From positions 47,638,685 through 47,702,684 of the forward strand of contig CM039462.1 of the NCBI GenBank assembly GCA_022414725.1: a stretch of DNA of 64,000 nucleotides. The letters are read 5' to 3'. Made by a program: the position numbers and the translations under genes. The DNA is from Microglena sp. YARC (lineage: Eukaryota; Chlorophyta; Chlorophyceae; Chlamydomonadales; Chlamydomonadaceae). Positions 44,278-55,244 of the stretch are shown in pieces; within the stretch, counting starts at the first letter, position 1, and every line of letters begins with the position of its first letter. The notes under the pieces were generated by a model. The model did no database searches. It was not told the origin of the DNA and saw nothing but the letters and a program-made list of their open reading frames with translations.

Positions 44278-44388
44278 GCTGGACAAACAGCATATGACGT
44301 GACAGGCTCCAATGAAGTCAAGAATGCCCTCCGCATTCAAACTCCGCCACCAGCGTTAGTCACTAGGCCCCCTCCAGCTTCCCCTTAA
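44278..44388 (+). CDS. Ankyrin-repeat gene, terminal exon
   Basis: Follows CACCTTACAG and reads AGQTAYDVTGSNEVKNALRI followed by QTPPPALVTRPPPASP and a stop (44386-44388). GQTAYDVT...EVKNAL is a typical closing half-repeat of an ankyrin domain. It joins GADISTSNN from the previous exon in phase 0 into a well-formed repeat. The short proline-rich tail is the C-terminus unless the GTGCGT immediately after the stop region is used as a donor. Confidence 0.6.
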   Translation, partial: AGQTAYDVTGSNEVKNALRIQTPPPALVTRPPPASP

Positions 44389-44995
44389 AGTGCGTAGACA
44401 GTGAGCAGCCTTAAAGTTAGACTGCAGCCATATGGCTCAGGTGTGTAATGCATGTGACCCTGAGCCATATGCGCATGCATGAAACCAAATTCAAGTAACA
44501 GGACCTACTGGACCCAACCATGCCCCCTCCATCGTCCCCTTGAAGTATTTAGACAGCGAGCAGCCTTAAACACAGGAGCCATGTATCCTAATTCATGTCT
44601 AAGTAACAGGATATATTGGACCCAACCATGCCCCCTCCAGCTTTCCCCTGAAGTGCGGAGGCAGCAAGCAGCCTTAAAGACTGGAGCCATATGGCTCAGG
44701 TATGTAATGCATGTGACCCTGAGCCATATGCGCATGCATGAAACCACATTCAAGTAACAGGACCTACTGGACCCAACCATGCCCCCTCCAGCTTCCCCTT
44801 GAAGTGTGTAGACAGCGAGCAGCCTTAAAAACTGGAGCCATGTATCCTAATTCATGTCTAAGTAACAGGACCTATTGGACCCAACCATGCCCCCTCCAGC
44901 TTCCCCTTGAAGTGCGTAGACAGCGAGCAGCCTTAAACACAGGAGCCATGTAACCAGATTCATGTCTAAGTAACAGGACCTACTTGACCCATATG
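44389..44995 (+). repeat. Tandem copies of the ankyrin terminal-exon end
   Basis: Four copies of CCCCCTCCAGCTTCCCCTTG followed by AAGTGCGTAGACAGCGAGCA and AGCCTTAAA, alternating with GGCTCAGGTRTGTAATGCAT or CATGTATCCTAATTCATG blocks. Spacing is about 115-165 bp. The copied part begins inside the exon (the TRPPPASP codons). Confidence 0.8.
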
Positions 44996-45389
44996 ACCCC
45001 CATCAGCGTCCACCACAAGGCCCCCACCAGCATCCCCTTGAACTGTGCCATGCTCGGGACTGATCTCAGCAACCAGGGTTGTTCACCTCCATCTACAAAT
45101 GTGCAGGACACCAGCACTACTGACCTTTGAAAATGTGCGGGAGCTGCTACAGAGTATGGGTCAAGCTTGTACCAGTCCCTATTGGACCCGGCCAGGCCCC
45201 CACCAGCATCCACTGACCACAGGGCCCCCGCTAGCTTCCCCATGAAATGCGCCATGCTCTGGATTGAATCTAGCTACCAGAGTCGGTCACGACCGTCTGC
45301 ATATGGTGTTGGAGCGGCCACAGTGTATGGTTCAAGTTTGTATCGGGACGTGTTGGACCGACCAGACCCCCACCAGCTTCCCCTTGAAT

Positions 45390-45665
45390 TGCTCTGGGCT
45401 GAGCTCTGGGCTGGGCATTGAACTGCCCTGGATTGAGCTCTGGGCTGGGCATTGAACTGCCCTGGATTGAGCTCTGGGCTGGGCATTGAACTGCTCTGGG
45501 CTGGGCATTGAACTGCTCTGGGCTGAGCTCTGGGCTGGGCATTGAACTGCTCTGGGCTGGGCATTGAACTGCTCTGGGCTGAGCTCTGGGCTGGGCATTG
45601 AACTGCCCTGGATTGAGCTCTGGGCTGGGCATTGAACTGCTCTGGGCTGACCCCTGGGCTGTGCG
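45390..45665. repeat. GGGCTGGGCATTGAACTGC minisatellite
   Basis: About ten steps mixing a 24-bp unit (TGGGCATTGAACTGCTCTGG) and a 34-bp form with GATTGAGCTCTG. Open frames in it are repeat translations. Confidence 0.85.
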
Positions 45666-45784
45666 TAGCAACACCTCCAGCTTTAAGGCTCCTCCCTGTT
45701 TGATTTCGGCAGCAACATCAGATTGATTGGTTAGTGTCAACACTACTACACCACACTCCTGAGTACAAATTGCAATCACAAGAA

Positions 45785-46640
45785 CTTGAACCTGGTTCCA
45801 TGGCTCCGGCCTTGAAGGCTGCTCGCCGTCTTTGTCAGTAACATCGACAGTTAAACCCTTGTTTCATAAACTAGCAACCCTGCTGCACATGGATTTGACC
45901 TTGGAACTTCGACATTCTTCATCCTTTGCTACACCTAGTGAGAGCTGAGTGCTGGTGTTGGTGTTGACTGATGGTTCCATGGCTCCATCCTTGATGGCTG
46001 CTCGCTGTCTTCGGCAGTAAGATCAACATTTAAACCCTTATTTCCCATCAAGTAGCACCCCCTGTGCATGGCGTTGACCTTGGAATTTCGGCTGTCTTGA
46101 TCCATTGCTTCACCTATCTAGTGAGAGCTGAGTGCTGGTGTTGGTGTCCCCTGATGTCAGTGGTGCTTTTGGTGTTGGACTTACACCTGGTTCCATGGCT
46201 CCAGCCTTGAAGGCTGCTCACCAACTTTGGCAGTAAGATAAACATGAATAACATTATTTCATAAAGTAGCAACCCTGCTCATGGTGTTGACCTTGAAACT
46301 TCGGCATTCTTCAATCTTTGATTCACCCAGTGAGAGCTGAGTGTTGGTGTTGACTGATGGTTCCATGGCTCTAGCCTTGAAGGCTGCTCGCCGTCTTTGC
46401 CAGTAAGATCGACATTAATTTAAACTCTTATTTCATAAAGTAGCAAACCTGCACATGGCGATGACCTTGTAACTTCGGCATTCTTCATCCTTTGCTTCAC
46501 CTAGTGATAACTGATTATGATAGTTTCTTAATGTCCTTCATGCAACCTTATGTGCCCCTTGGCTCTATTCATCAAGTAGAACCCCTGCGCATGGCGTTGA
46601 CCTTGGACTTAGTTAGTCTTTATCCATTTATTCTCCTAGT
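45785..46640. repeat. About 180-bp tandem repeat, four copies
   Basis: Units begin GGTTCCATGGCTCC (45795, 45973, 46191, 46361). They continue CTTGAAGGCTGCTCGCCGTC, CAGTAAGATCGACATT, then GTTGACCTTGGAACTTCGGC. A related single block (GGTTTTCCAGCCAACTCTGG) occurs at 47562, 34076 and, inverted, 56931. Confidence 0.75.
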
Positions 46641-46656
46641 GAGCATAGCTTATATG

Positions 46657-47158
46657 TAGGGCTGTCAAGCTTTATACCGCCCGGTATTTATTTTACCGTG
46701 TACCGTACGATATATCGTACGGTAAAATAAGCAAACCGTACGGTATTTTTGGGATCCATCGTACGGTAAACACAATATATCGTGTTTACCGTACGATACA
46801 TCGTGTTTGGTCCAAATCGGCTTTGGCTTGGGCTTGCGACTCGGCAGGTCGGCGGTTCGATTCTCCTCAGAAGCACCTGAGTCTGAGTTAGGGAATTTAT
46901 ACCGTACGATATATCACGATATATCGTACGGTAATAGACCACGAGATTACCGTGTTTTTCTATCTCCCTCAGTATTGGTACATTTGACTTGATTTTAAGT
47001 GTATGGACGTGTAAACGGTATTTCCTGTTATATCCCCTTGGTCTAATGCTGATTTTCCCAAAAAAGGGTATAAAAATAACGTACGGTATCGATACCGTAC
47101 GGTATATCACGATATATCGTACGGTAATTGAAAATACCGTACGGTACTGACAGCCCTA
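46657..47158. mobile_element. hAT element (non-autonomous), TAGGGCTGTCA ends, exact 8-bp TSD
   Basis: Ends TAGGGCTGTCA and TGACAGCCCTA, flanked by CTTATATG on both sides (46649-46656 and 47159-47166). Near each end, many copies of CGTACGGTA or TACCGTACG form the long palindromes expected of subterminal transposase sites. A tRNA B-box-like GGTTCGATTC lies at 46853-46862. 502 bp and no transposase, so mobilised in trans. It interrupts a foldback MITE. Confidence 0.9.
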
Positions 47159-47160
47159 CT

Positions 47161-47353
47161 TATATGTTTAGCTACGAACAGCAGCTTCTAGGCAGCTCCC
47201 CTAGCCAAACACTGGGCCAAGCCCCAAGATGGCAACAATTCAGGAAAGCCTGCTGATCCAGTTTCAAGGCGCTCAAGGTTGCATCAGGTTTGACTGACTA
47301 GCCAGCTCGAGGAGCTGCCTAGAAGCTGCTGCTCGTAGCTGAAAAGAAAAGCT
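47161..47353. mobile_element. Foldback MITE, AGCTTTTCTTTTCAGCTAC family, copy 4
   Basis: AGCTACGAACAGCAGCTTCT on the left, CTGCTGCTCGTAGCTG and AAAAGAAAAGCT on the right. Its left tip was split by the hAT element at 46657. Confidence 0.7.
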
Positions 47354-48188
47354 AGGCTTGTGGGAACTGATTGTGGTAGTTGTCACTGCACACTCAAAAT
47401 GTGGATCCAAAATCCAAAGTAATTTGCCACTGGGCAGCACTAATATTATTGTGGGAACTGATTATGGAATTTGTTCATGTTTCTCACACAACCTACGGTG
47501 CCCCTTGACTCTCTTGAATTCGTTAATTAGGCTCAAGAAGAATAATCGGATTGGATTGTTACATGGTTTTCCAGCCAACTCTGGGCTGCTCACTGTTTTC
47601 CAAAGAGGAAGAAAAATAACAATAGTGCATGTTTCTATGGCTGCTTGCTTCTACTCGTTTTGCTTTCTCTCTCGTTTTACCTCTCCTTGTTTTGATTACA
47701 TGTCAGCAATTTGCTCCAGCCAGCAATTTGGCTGCTCGCCGTCTTCGGCAATCACATTAAAAATTCAAACTAGTGCATATCTGTCAGCCTTCAGGCTGCT
47801 CACTGTCTGCAGGCGGAGTTAATATGGCTGGCTTATAAACACGACCACATCACACTACAGAGTACACGGTGTAATCACAGGTCTGCAGACAATTTAATCA
47901 CGCCCCCCCTCCCCCCCCGTGTCCATCTATCATTCTATATCTTCTTGAACTTGAACTCGGTTAAATGGTTCCAGCCATAAATTTGGCTGCTCGCCAAGTC
48001 TTATACGGCAATTAAGAACAACTTATTCAAAAAGTGTATTAATAAAATACGCAGGAAATACCAGAGGGTGTTCAAAAAGTATGTGGGGAGGTGCACGCTG
48101 TTAATCGTCTCAGAATTGGTCGTAGGCCCGAAAACCGTAGGAAAAGTGGAAAAAGTGCCTGGGGGCTGAGATTTGGGGGGGTCCTAAA
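47354..48188. other. Intergenic, dispersed-repeat fragments
   Basis: Words related to the 180-bp repeat (CCAGCCAACTCTGGGCTGCT) recur. No gene recognised. Confidence 0.45.

Positions 48189-48222
<34 letters not shown>
48189..48222. repeat. 34-base G homopolymer
   Basis: Uninterrupted run of G after TCCTAAA. Its true length is doubtful. Confidence 0.9.
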
Positions 48223-48223
<1 letters not shown>

Positions 48224-48584
48224 CGAGGCTGATCCCAAAATTTCTTCACAACTTATTCGTCTGTGGCCTGAATCGAACGAGCCTCACACCATCGGAAATG
48301 CCTCAACAAAAGCGTTACGAATCTGCAGTCGTTGGTCGATTATACCAAGGGTGTAATTGGTGGATGTACTGGAAGTTACATCCACCTGGACGCCACCCAG
48401 GTCAACTGCTGATGTTGCAACAGAGCCGACAGTAGCAGTTGGAAGCTCAAGCAGCAGTAATCGGCGTTTGTTTACAGCAACGGATGAAAAGAAAGATCAA
48501 GGTCAGGGCCAAGGCTGAGGCCGAGGCTAGAGCAGCCCTGGCCAAATGGCCCACAACTCCAGCGTCTAATGACGTCAGCGTCTA

Positions 48585-48669
48585 GGCGCAGTAGACTGCG
48601 GTAGTTTGAATGGATAGGCAAGCAGGGGAGCTGCATAGAAGCTGCAGCTCATAGCTGAAAAGAAAAGCT
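48585..48669. mobile_element. Foldback MITE right half
   Basis: Ends GGAGCTGCATAGAAGCTGCA and GCTGAAAAGAAAAGCT. The left half is missing or replaced; the CGCAGTAGACTGCG palindrome also occurs near 32303. Confidence 0.5.
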
Positions 48670-48984
48670 CGGGGGCCACACATGTCACACACAATGAATG
48701 TACGTATGTATATATGTTGTAACAGTCCAGGGGTAGGCAAAATAGGTAAAGGGACTTGCCCAACCATGGCAGGAGGGGCTACCACGAACAAGCACTGATG
48801 AACTGAACCCCAAACGAGCGTTTTACGGTCGGGGGCCCTGAGTTTGTGCTACAGTTAAAGTTTAATTCTACGATTATAATTGTATCATTATCCCAAATGG
48901 GGTGATACGGTAATTTAATTTAATTTGGGCGATTCTTTTCGCATTTTTAAATAATAAGGAATCAAGCAAGAAGTGCTATATTTA

Positions 48985-49124
48985 TAGGGAACGGCAATAT
49001 GATATCATATGATGCCGGCAGTCTAGCTAGGCCAAATTTACCACTCATATATGATATCATATGCTACAATTTGTATGATATCATACTTGCCTTTGGCCAA
49101 CATCATACGATATGCCGGTCCCTA
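48985..49124. mobile_element. TATCATATGAT-type palindromic MITE
   Basis: TAGGGAACGGCAATATGATA on the left, CATACGATATGCCGGTCCCTA-type right end. TATTTATA and TATTTATT flank the GGG/CCC ends, a possible 8-bp duplication with one mismatch. Shares the GATATCATACTTGCCTTTGG block with 54950-55007. Confidence 0.65.
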
Positions 49125-49705
49125 TTTATTTCCCCCAACATCTAAAGAAAGTTACAACCTTTTGCACATATGATTGTATGAAATGGCAATCAGGCCTACT
49201 CGTAACTAGTCCAAGAGATAGGCTACAATGTCGCAGCTGAATACCATGTGGGGTACAGCAGCCACATATAATCGTATGGGATGGCAATCAAGCCAACTTT
49301 CTCCATTTTGACATAGAAACTTTCCAAATCAATTCCATATTATGCAACTCATAGCTAGTCCAAGAGAAGGGCTACCAAGTGGTAGCTGAATACCATGTGG
49401 GGTAAACAGTTGGTAGCTGAATGCCCTTCTCTTCGTCGCCAGACGGCCGAATGGAAAAAGTAAGGAACATGGACAGTTAGTTTTCGCCCCCTCCATCTGC
49501 CCACCAATTTTCAGGCGAAACTATTTTTTGATGAAATCCACTACCATGGAATTCGGATTGAATTTCTTGAAGAAAAGACTGCCTGCCTGCTTGCTTGCTT
49601 GGCAAAATCATACAATCTTGCGAGGTGAGTAACCTTTGCTAAAGGGGAAATGCCCACAACTAGACCAAACAACAGTTTTTAGGTAACCATACAAAAACGC
49701 TAGTG
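49125..49705. other. Intergenic, no gene recognised
   Basis: Contains a diverged direct repeat (TAGTCCAAGAGA, then GGCTACAA, then AGCTGAATACCATGTGGGG) at about 49206 and 49357. Confidence 0.4.
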
Positions 49706-49725
49706 AACTGAGTGTTTGTCCAGCA

Positions 49726-49960
49726 CAGGGTTTTTCAGCTCTGCGTCCTGAGACGTGACCAATTGTATTTATAGCCTGCGTTCTGAGACACAACCAACTT
49801 CATAGCCTGCGTCATTAGACGCAAACGACCCAGCATAACCTGCGTCCTGAGACGCAAACGACTAGCAAACGACATATAACCGCCGTCTGCGATGTAACCA
49901 ACCCACTGAAGCTGCGTCTGCGACGCAACAGACCCTCAACGTATTAGATAACTGAGTGTA
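49726..49960. mobile_element. Diverged member of the GTTGCGTC MITE group
   Basis: Starts CAGGGTTTTTCAGCTCTGCG and carries five CTGCGTCYTGAGACGCAA-like units. The flanking 20-mers AACTGAGTGTTTGTCCAGCA (49706) and AACTGAGTGTATGTCCAGCA (49950) are duplicated, longer than a hAT target site. The right terminus is uncertain. Confidence 0.45.
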
Positions 49961-50067
49961 TGTCCAGCACTTAGGTAGTTGGCCAAGCAAGAGCGAGGGT
50001 CATAGTCAAACATCACAATGTATGATATCCCACCACTGGTCAAGCTCAGTTTTCCAACTAACAAGCG

Positions 50068-50162
50068 TCAACTATAGAAATACCTGTCTCCTAAATGAGA
50101 CAGGCTGGCGGCAGTGTGAACTATAGAAACACCCGTCTCCTATCTGAAACAGGCTGGCGGCA
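50068..50162 (-). repeat. Tandem copies of the ankyrin-RING 3' end
   Basis: Two units of about 54 bp. The inner one is the actual end of the reading frame and the outer one is an extra copy beyond the stop. Confidence 0.7.
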
Positions 50163-51617
50163 GATCGGACAGGATTCCATTTGAACTGAGCAAGATTGAC
50201 ACACCATATGGCCACAAGGATGAAAGGAAGTGTCCTTAGGGGCAGATAGGCCTACACTACACTCAGTAGCTGCATCACGCGCCTTGTCAACCTCCCTCTG
50301 CACACGCTTGTCAAGCAAAGCCTTCCTAAGGCATTCCAGGTCCACGTTGGCCAACAAGCGCTCCAATGTTTCAACGTCTTGGGACGCGATGACATCTTCA
50401 TGGCCTGTCAGGCAAGCCATGTTCACAACATTCTCATCAATCCTTGATCGTGCTATTGCTAGCTCCTCCTCGTACTTGCCATTCCTTGATCGCGCTGTTG
50501 CTAGCTGCTCCTGGTACTTGCCATTCTTTGATCTTGCTGCTGCTAGCTGCACCTCAACCTCCTCATTCCTTGCTGTTGCTGTTGCTAGCTGCTCCTTGTA
50601 CTTGCCATTCTTCGATCTTGCTGCTGCTAGCTGCACCTCAACCTCCTCATTCCTTGATCTTGCCACTGCTAGCTGCTCCTCGTACTTGCAATTTTTTGAT
50701 CTGGCTGTTGCTGGCTTCTCCTCATTCTCCTCGTTCCTTGATCTTGTTGTTGACAGCTGGCAACTGGATTCCCCACTCACAGCTTGCAGCTTTCGACTTG
50801 GGTTTAGAGCTGTTTGCTGGTCCCCCCCAGGTTGGTGACGCATGGATCTTACGGATCTGGTCGAATGTATTTTGAGGAGATCAATGCTCATGTGACTGCG
50901 GATGGCATCAGCAGCAGATTGGCAGCTACATCGGATTGCTTCACTGAGCGCCGTTTCCCCATAAATATTTTTTGCTGTCACTTCAGCACCACGGTCAAGG
51001 AGAGCCTTCATGCACCCCATGTCTCCATTCCATATAGTATGATGCAGAGGTGTGCTGCCAGCTTTGTCTTTTGCATTCAGCTTAGCGCCGCGGTCAAGGA
51101 GGGCCTTGAGGCACCCCATGTCTCCTTTCAATGCAGCCAAATGCAAAGGGGTGCAACCAGTTTTGTCCTTTGCATTCACCTCAGCACCAAAGTCAAGAAG
51201 GGCCTTGAGGCACTCCAAGTGTCCATATTGTGCAGCAAGATGCAAAGGGGTGAGGCTATCTGTAGCCTTAGCATCCACCTTTGCGCCGCAGTCAAGGAGG
51301 GCCTTGAGGCACTCCAAGTGTCCATGCACTGCAGCAACTAGCAAAGGGGTGTTGCCATCATTGTCATTTACATTCACCTCAGCACCACGGTCAAGGAGGG
51401 CCTTGAGGCACTCCATGTGCCCATGCAGTGCAGCAACAAGCAAAGGGGTGTTGCCATCTTTGTCCTTTACATTCACCTCAGCACCATGGTCAAGGAGGGC
51501 CTTGAGGCACTCCAAGTTTCCCTTGAATGCAGCCTCATGCAGATCTTTGCAATTCACATAGGCTCCTTTCCGATTGTGAAACCGCCTCATGAACATCATC
51601 GTTTTGGGAAGGCACAA
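50121..51617 (-). CDS. Ankyrin-repeat, coiled-coil, RING-type protein (putative E3 ubiquitin ligase)
   Basis: 498 codons, uninterrupted. Residues ~25-255 are seven ankyrin repeats (e.g. GNTPLLVAALHGHMECLKAL, CTPLHLAALKGDMGCLKALL). Residues ~295-410 form a coiled coil of 14-residue units such as KYEEQLAVARSRNE and EVEVQLAAARSKNG. Residues ~453-490 form a RING: ECSVGLSAPKD, then PCGHMVCQSC and ESCPICRQPV. Ankyrin repeats would bind a target, the coil would pair subunits, and a RING would recruit an E2. However, the second zinc ligand is glycine (C-S-V-G), whereas the broken paralogue has C-A-V-C. Ligase activity is therefore doubtful unless this is a base error. The first ATG of the open frame was taken; methionines at 7, 8 and 10 are alternatives. 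Confidence 0.85.
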   Translation of the reverse strand: MCLPKTMMFMRRFHNRKGAYVNCKDLHEAAFKGNLECLKALLDHGAEVNVKDKDGNTPLLVAALHGHMECLKALLDRGAEVNVNDNDGNTPLLVAAVHGHLECLKALLDCGAKVDAKATDSLTPLHLAAQYGHLECLKALLDFGAEVNAKDKTGCTPLHLAALKGDMGCLKALLDRGAKLNAKDKAGSTPLHHTIWNGDMGCMKALLDRGAEVTAKNIYGETALSEAIRCSCQSAADAIRSHMSIDLLKIHSTRSVRSMRHQPGGDQQTALNPSRKLQAVSGESSCQLSTTRSRNEENEEKPATARSKNCKYEEQLAVARSRNEEVEVQLAAARSKNGKYKEQLATATARNEEVEVQLAAARSKNGKYQEQLATARSRNGKYEEELAIARSRIDENVVNMACLTGHEDVIASQDVETLERLLANVDLECLRKALLDKRVQREVDKARDAATECSVGLSAPKDTSFHPCGHMVCQSCSVQMESCPICRQPVSDRRRVFL

Positions 51618-51660
51618 GAACTAATAAGTCTATGAAGGTTGCCCAGCATCTACCACGAAT

Positions 51661-51850
51661 CTGAGAACGTCCAGTGAGGAAAGTTGCATCGAATAGACAG
51701 AATTCAACCAACAAAGGCGCTGAGGGATACTAACACTGCTATGTCTCTACTTATATTGAAATAATCAAGGCGCACGCGAATGTTTGACTCGGCGTCGGGT
51801 ACCAGAAGTCCAGAACCCGACCAGAACCCCGAATGTCGCTCGTTGCCCTG
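51661..51850 (-). promoter_or_regulatory. 5' flank shared by the two ankyrin-RING genes
   Basis: Same conserved blocks as 42223-42430, directly upstream here. Further upstream (51950-52110) is GC-rich, with CGTAACCC and GTGAACTC repeats. Confidence 0.4.
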
Positions 51851-52269
51851 CGCGCTGGGCGGGGGCCCGGCCCAGGACACGTATAGGATAGGTCAACCGC
51901 ACGCCGCTGCACGTCTTTTTGGCCTGAGCCGGCCGACGGCGGGCGTGGGCATTACGTAATTTGCCGCCGGCCGCCCCCGTGAACTCGCGTGAACTCCGTG
52001 AACTCCGGGTTGACGAGCTGGTCGCTTCGCCCCCGGTTATGGTCCGTAACCCCGCGTAACCCCCCGGGCGCGGGCGTAACCCGGGGGCGTAACCCCCCGG
52101 CGTAACCCTACCCCTCGGCCTGGCCTGCAAAGGACCAACTTCTCTGTTGGGTCAAATCGATCCGGAAATCAATCATCAATCGAGTTCATTATACGCTATC
52201 GCCCTCCAGAATCTGCCCCATTCTAGCCAGCTGATAAAAAAGGCTGTATATAGAGCTAGCGCACGTCTA

Positions 52270-53640
52270 TTTTGAAGTGAAGGACCAAGTCTCATGGATA
52301 CTTGAGCAAACTCACGTGCCTGACTGAGCTTTGCCTTGCAGGCTTGGCCAAGTCTCATGGATAGTTGAGCAAACTCACGTGCCTGACTGAGCTTTGCCTT
52401 GCAGGCTTGACCAAGCCTCATGGATAGTTGAGCAAACTCACGTGCCTGGCAGAGCTTTGCCATGCAGAGTTGAGCTCCTGCCATCCAAACTTCAGCCAGC
52501 CAGGCTGTCGGACAGTAAGGCATATCACCATTGCCTTAGCGTGCGAACTCTTTGGGCTTGCCCTTCTCTCATCCATAGTTGAACATACCAATGTGACAGA
52601 GCTTTGCTATGCAGCGTTGATCAACATACCCTGAAGGTTTAGCTGAATTACGTGCCTGACAGAGCTTTGCTGTGCAGACTTGATCGGCATACCCCCCAGG
52701 TTGAGCTGACTAATGTGCCTTATACAGCTTTGATGTGCGGAGTTGATTGACATAACCCCCAGGGCATCTCACCGATGCCTTTGCGTGCAAACTCTGTGGA
52801 CTTGCCCTTCTCTCATCCATAGTTGAACAGACTCACGTGCCTGACAGAGCTTTGCTGTGCCGACTTGATTGGCGTACCCCCCAGGTTGAGCTGACTCACA
52901 TGCCTGATATAGTTTTGCTGTGCAGACTTGATTGACGTACCACCCAGGTATCTGAGAATCGCCTTAGCTTGCGAACTCTTTGGCCTTGCCCTTCTCTCAT
53001 CCACACTTGAACAGACTCACGTGCCTGACAGAGCTTTGCTGTGCAGCGTTGATCAACATACCCTAAAGGTTGAGCTGACTAATGTGCCTGATAGAGCTTT
53101 GCCGTGCAGACTTGATTGACGTATCCCCCGGGTATCTCACCGATGCCTTAGCTTGCAAACTCTGTGGGCTTGGCCTTCTCTCATCCATAGTTGAACAGAC
53201 TCACGTGCCTGATAGAGCTTTGCTGTGCAGCATTGTTCGATATACCCTCCGGGTCGAGCTGATTAACGTGCAAGATTGAGCTTTGCTGTGCCGACTTGAT
53301 TGACGTACCCCCAAGGCATCTCACCGATGCCTTAGCGTGCAAATTCTGTGGACTTGCCCTTCTCTCATCCATAGTTGAACAGACTCATGTGCATGATAGA
53401 GCTTTGCTGTGCCGACTTGATTGGCGTACCCCCCAGGTATCTCACCGATGCCTTAGCGTGCAAACTATTTGGACTTGACCCTCTTTCATCCGTAGTTGAA
53501 CAGACTAACGTGCCTGACAGAGCTTTGCTGTGCAGTGTTGCTCGATATGCCCCCTGGGTTGAGCTAACTTACATGCCTGATAGAGCTTTGCTGTGCAGAC
53601 TTGATCGACGTACCCCCTAGGTATCTGACAGTCGGCTTAG
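52270..53640. repeat. 60-bp-family array with ~185-bp higher-order unit
   Basis: It starts as three 66-bp units (CTCACGTGCCTGACTGAGCT at 52312, 52374, 52438). It then becomes mixed: ACAGAGCTTTGCTGTGCAGA, TTGATYGACGTACCCCCC and CTTGCCCTTCTCTCATCC. The last word recurs at about 52557, 52800, 52985, 53170 and 53353, spaced 183-185 bp except the first interval (243). Confidence 0.85.
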
Positions 53641-54944
53641 CTTGAGAACTCTTCGGGCTTGGCTGATGACTATCTGCTGTCCAAGTGGCTCTGGAGGGGG
53701 AAGCTTGGGGTCGATTTAAATGTGGCTGGCTGCTTGATCGGCCAGATGGATGCTCCTGCTCAAAACCTTGAGTACCATGCTTTGGACCTGCGGGTCATGG
53801 AGAATTGCAAAATTAAATACATACATAAATAAATAGTACGCCTTATTACGAGGCGTAAGTTTGAGGGGGGTTTAGCCCGTTTGCTTGCACTGGGGCCAAC
53901 CACCAAATAATTGTAAATCAAATTATCTCTGTTGCACGAACTCGGGGCCTCCGTTGGTAAAATAGCAGGGTGCCCTGGCAGGTCCCCTGGAGGTCGGCCC
54001 AAGGGGTGGTGTACTGTTTGTCAAGCAGCAGTAGAAGCCTCCTTGGTGAAAGATGCACAAGTAGTTGCTTACTTATCTAAACAAGTTAATACTTGGGGGG
54101 ACAAGAATCATTATAGCATGGCATGGCATTATTATGCAACTTGGTGGCCTATAAGGCTAATGAAGTTAATAGTTCACTGACTCCCCGAAGTTCCATGGAG
54201 GCAGGTGCAGCAATTCCCGAGGCTACAGTTGCTACTGCGCAACCTGAAGGAACTAGTGCGAAACAGTAGATTTCCTTGTCAAGCACAATGCGCTGATGCA
54301 ATGAGCTTCGAGAGGCAAAGAGATGCAAAATTCCCAAGGGGAAATCGTAGACATGCTCCAGGTCCCTAGATTGAGTCCACAGGACAGGTTGGAAACGACA
54401 CATAAAAACGTTGCGTCCACATTCCGCAACCGTGAGATCCGTACGCAAAATAGTGCCCTCCGAGATAAGCCGACCCCAGCAGGAATCGAACACGGGTTGC
54501 GTACATGTCAGGGAAGTCACTTTAACCGGCAAATTTGACCGGTTTTCTTGGGGGAAATTGAGAAACAGCACGATGTGAAGATTTCGCATAAGTATCGCAT
54601 AGGTCTGAGCCCCCTAAGGGGCCGACCAACTATTTGTTGGGGTCCTGTTCATCAGTGCTTGTTTTGTTTTAGCCCGTCCTGATATCGAGGTTGGGTCCCA
54701 TTAGCCTAATTGGATACCTCTGGACTGTAAGATACATACATACATGCATACCTACATACATTTAAATGATCAAACAACAGGAAGACAGGAAAAGGCAACA
54801 ATAAGAGACAGTATGCAAACATACATGCATACATACCAAGCAAATATGCATACCACGCAACCAGAAAATGCAAAGGGGCGCTTGCATGCTTGTAAGTGCA
54901 GCAAGCTACACTTTCAAGCAACTACCTCCTGAGCAATATGATGC
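53641..54944. other. Intergenic, no gene recognised
   Basis: Unique sequence. A B-box-like GTGTTCGATTCC sits on the minus strand near 54485 without the rest of a tRNA. (CATA)n-like runs lie at 54729-54760. Confidence 0.4.
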
Positions 54945-55007
54945 AGGTTGTATGATATTATATGATATCATACTTGCCTTTGGTCAACATCATATGATAT
55001 GCCCCTG
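54945..55007. mobile_element. Fragment of the TATCATATGAT-type MITE
   Basis: Only the right ~60 bases remain: ATGATATCATACTTGCCTTT, then GGTCAACATCATATGATATG and CCCCTGG. Confidence 0.5.
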
Positions 55008-55244
55008 GTGACTTGGCATATCTGTATCAATATGTCCTAAAAATTAACTTAGCCAAATAATGTTAACGAAAGCAACTTCCTCCTAAAGAAAAACTTAGTG
55101 GGCAGTTGCTCTCTTTACAATTTCAACATAAGCCGGTAAATAGCCCCATTTAAAAGTGTGGGTTTCACCCATGCTTGACCCACACTCAGCTTAACTTAGC
55201 TCTACTTGGCCCCAATCGCAAGCCCCAATTGTCCAGACATGTGT

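Noticed and set aside
46826..46870. tRNA gene inside the hAT element
   Set aside because: Only a B-box-like GGTTCGATTC is present; no A-box in register and no acceptor stem.
48091..48435. 114-residue ORF containing a poly-glycine run
   Set aside because: The run is a 34-G homopolymer of uncertain length and the flanking peptide has no recognisable content.
54470..54500. tRNA gene on the minus strand
   Set aside because: B-box-like word only; no cloverleaf.
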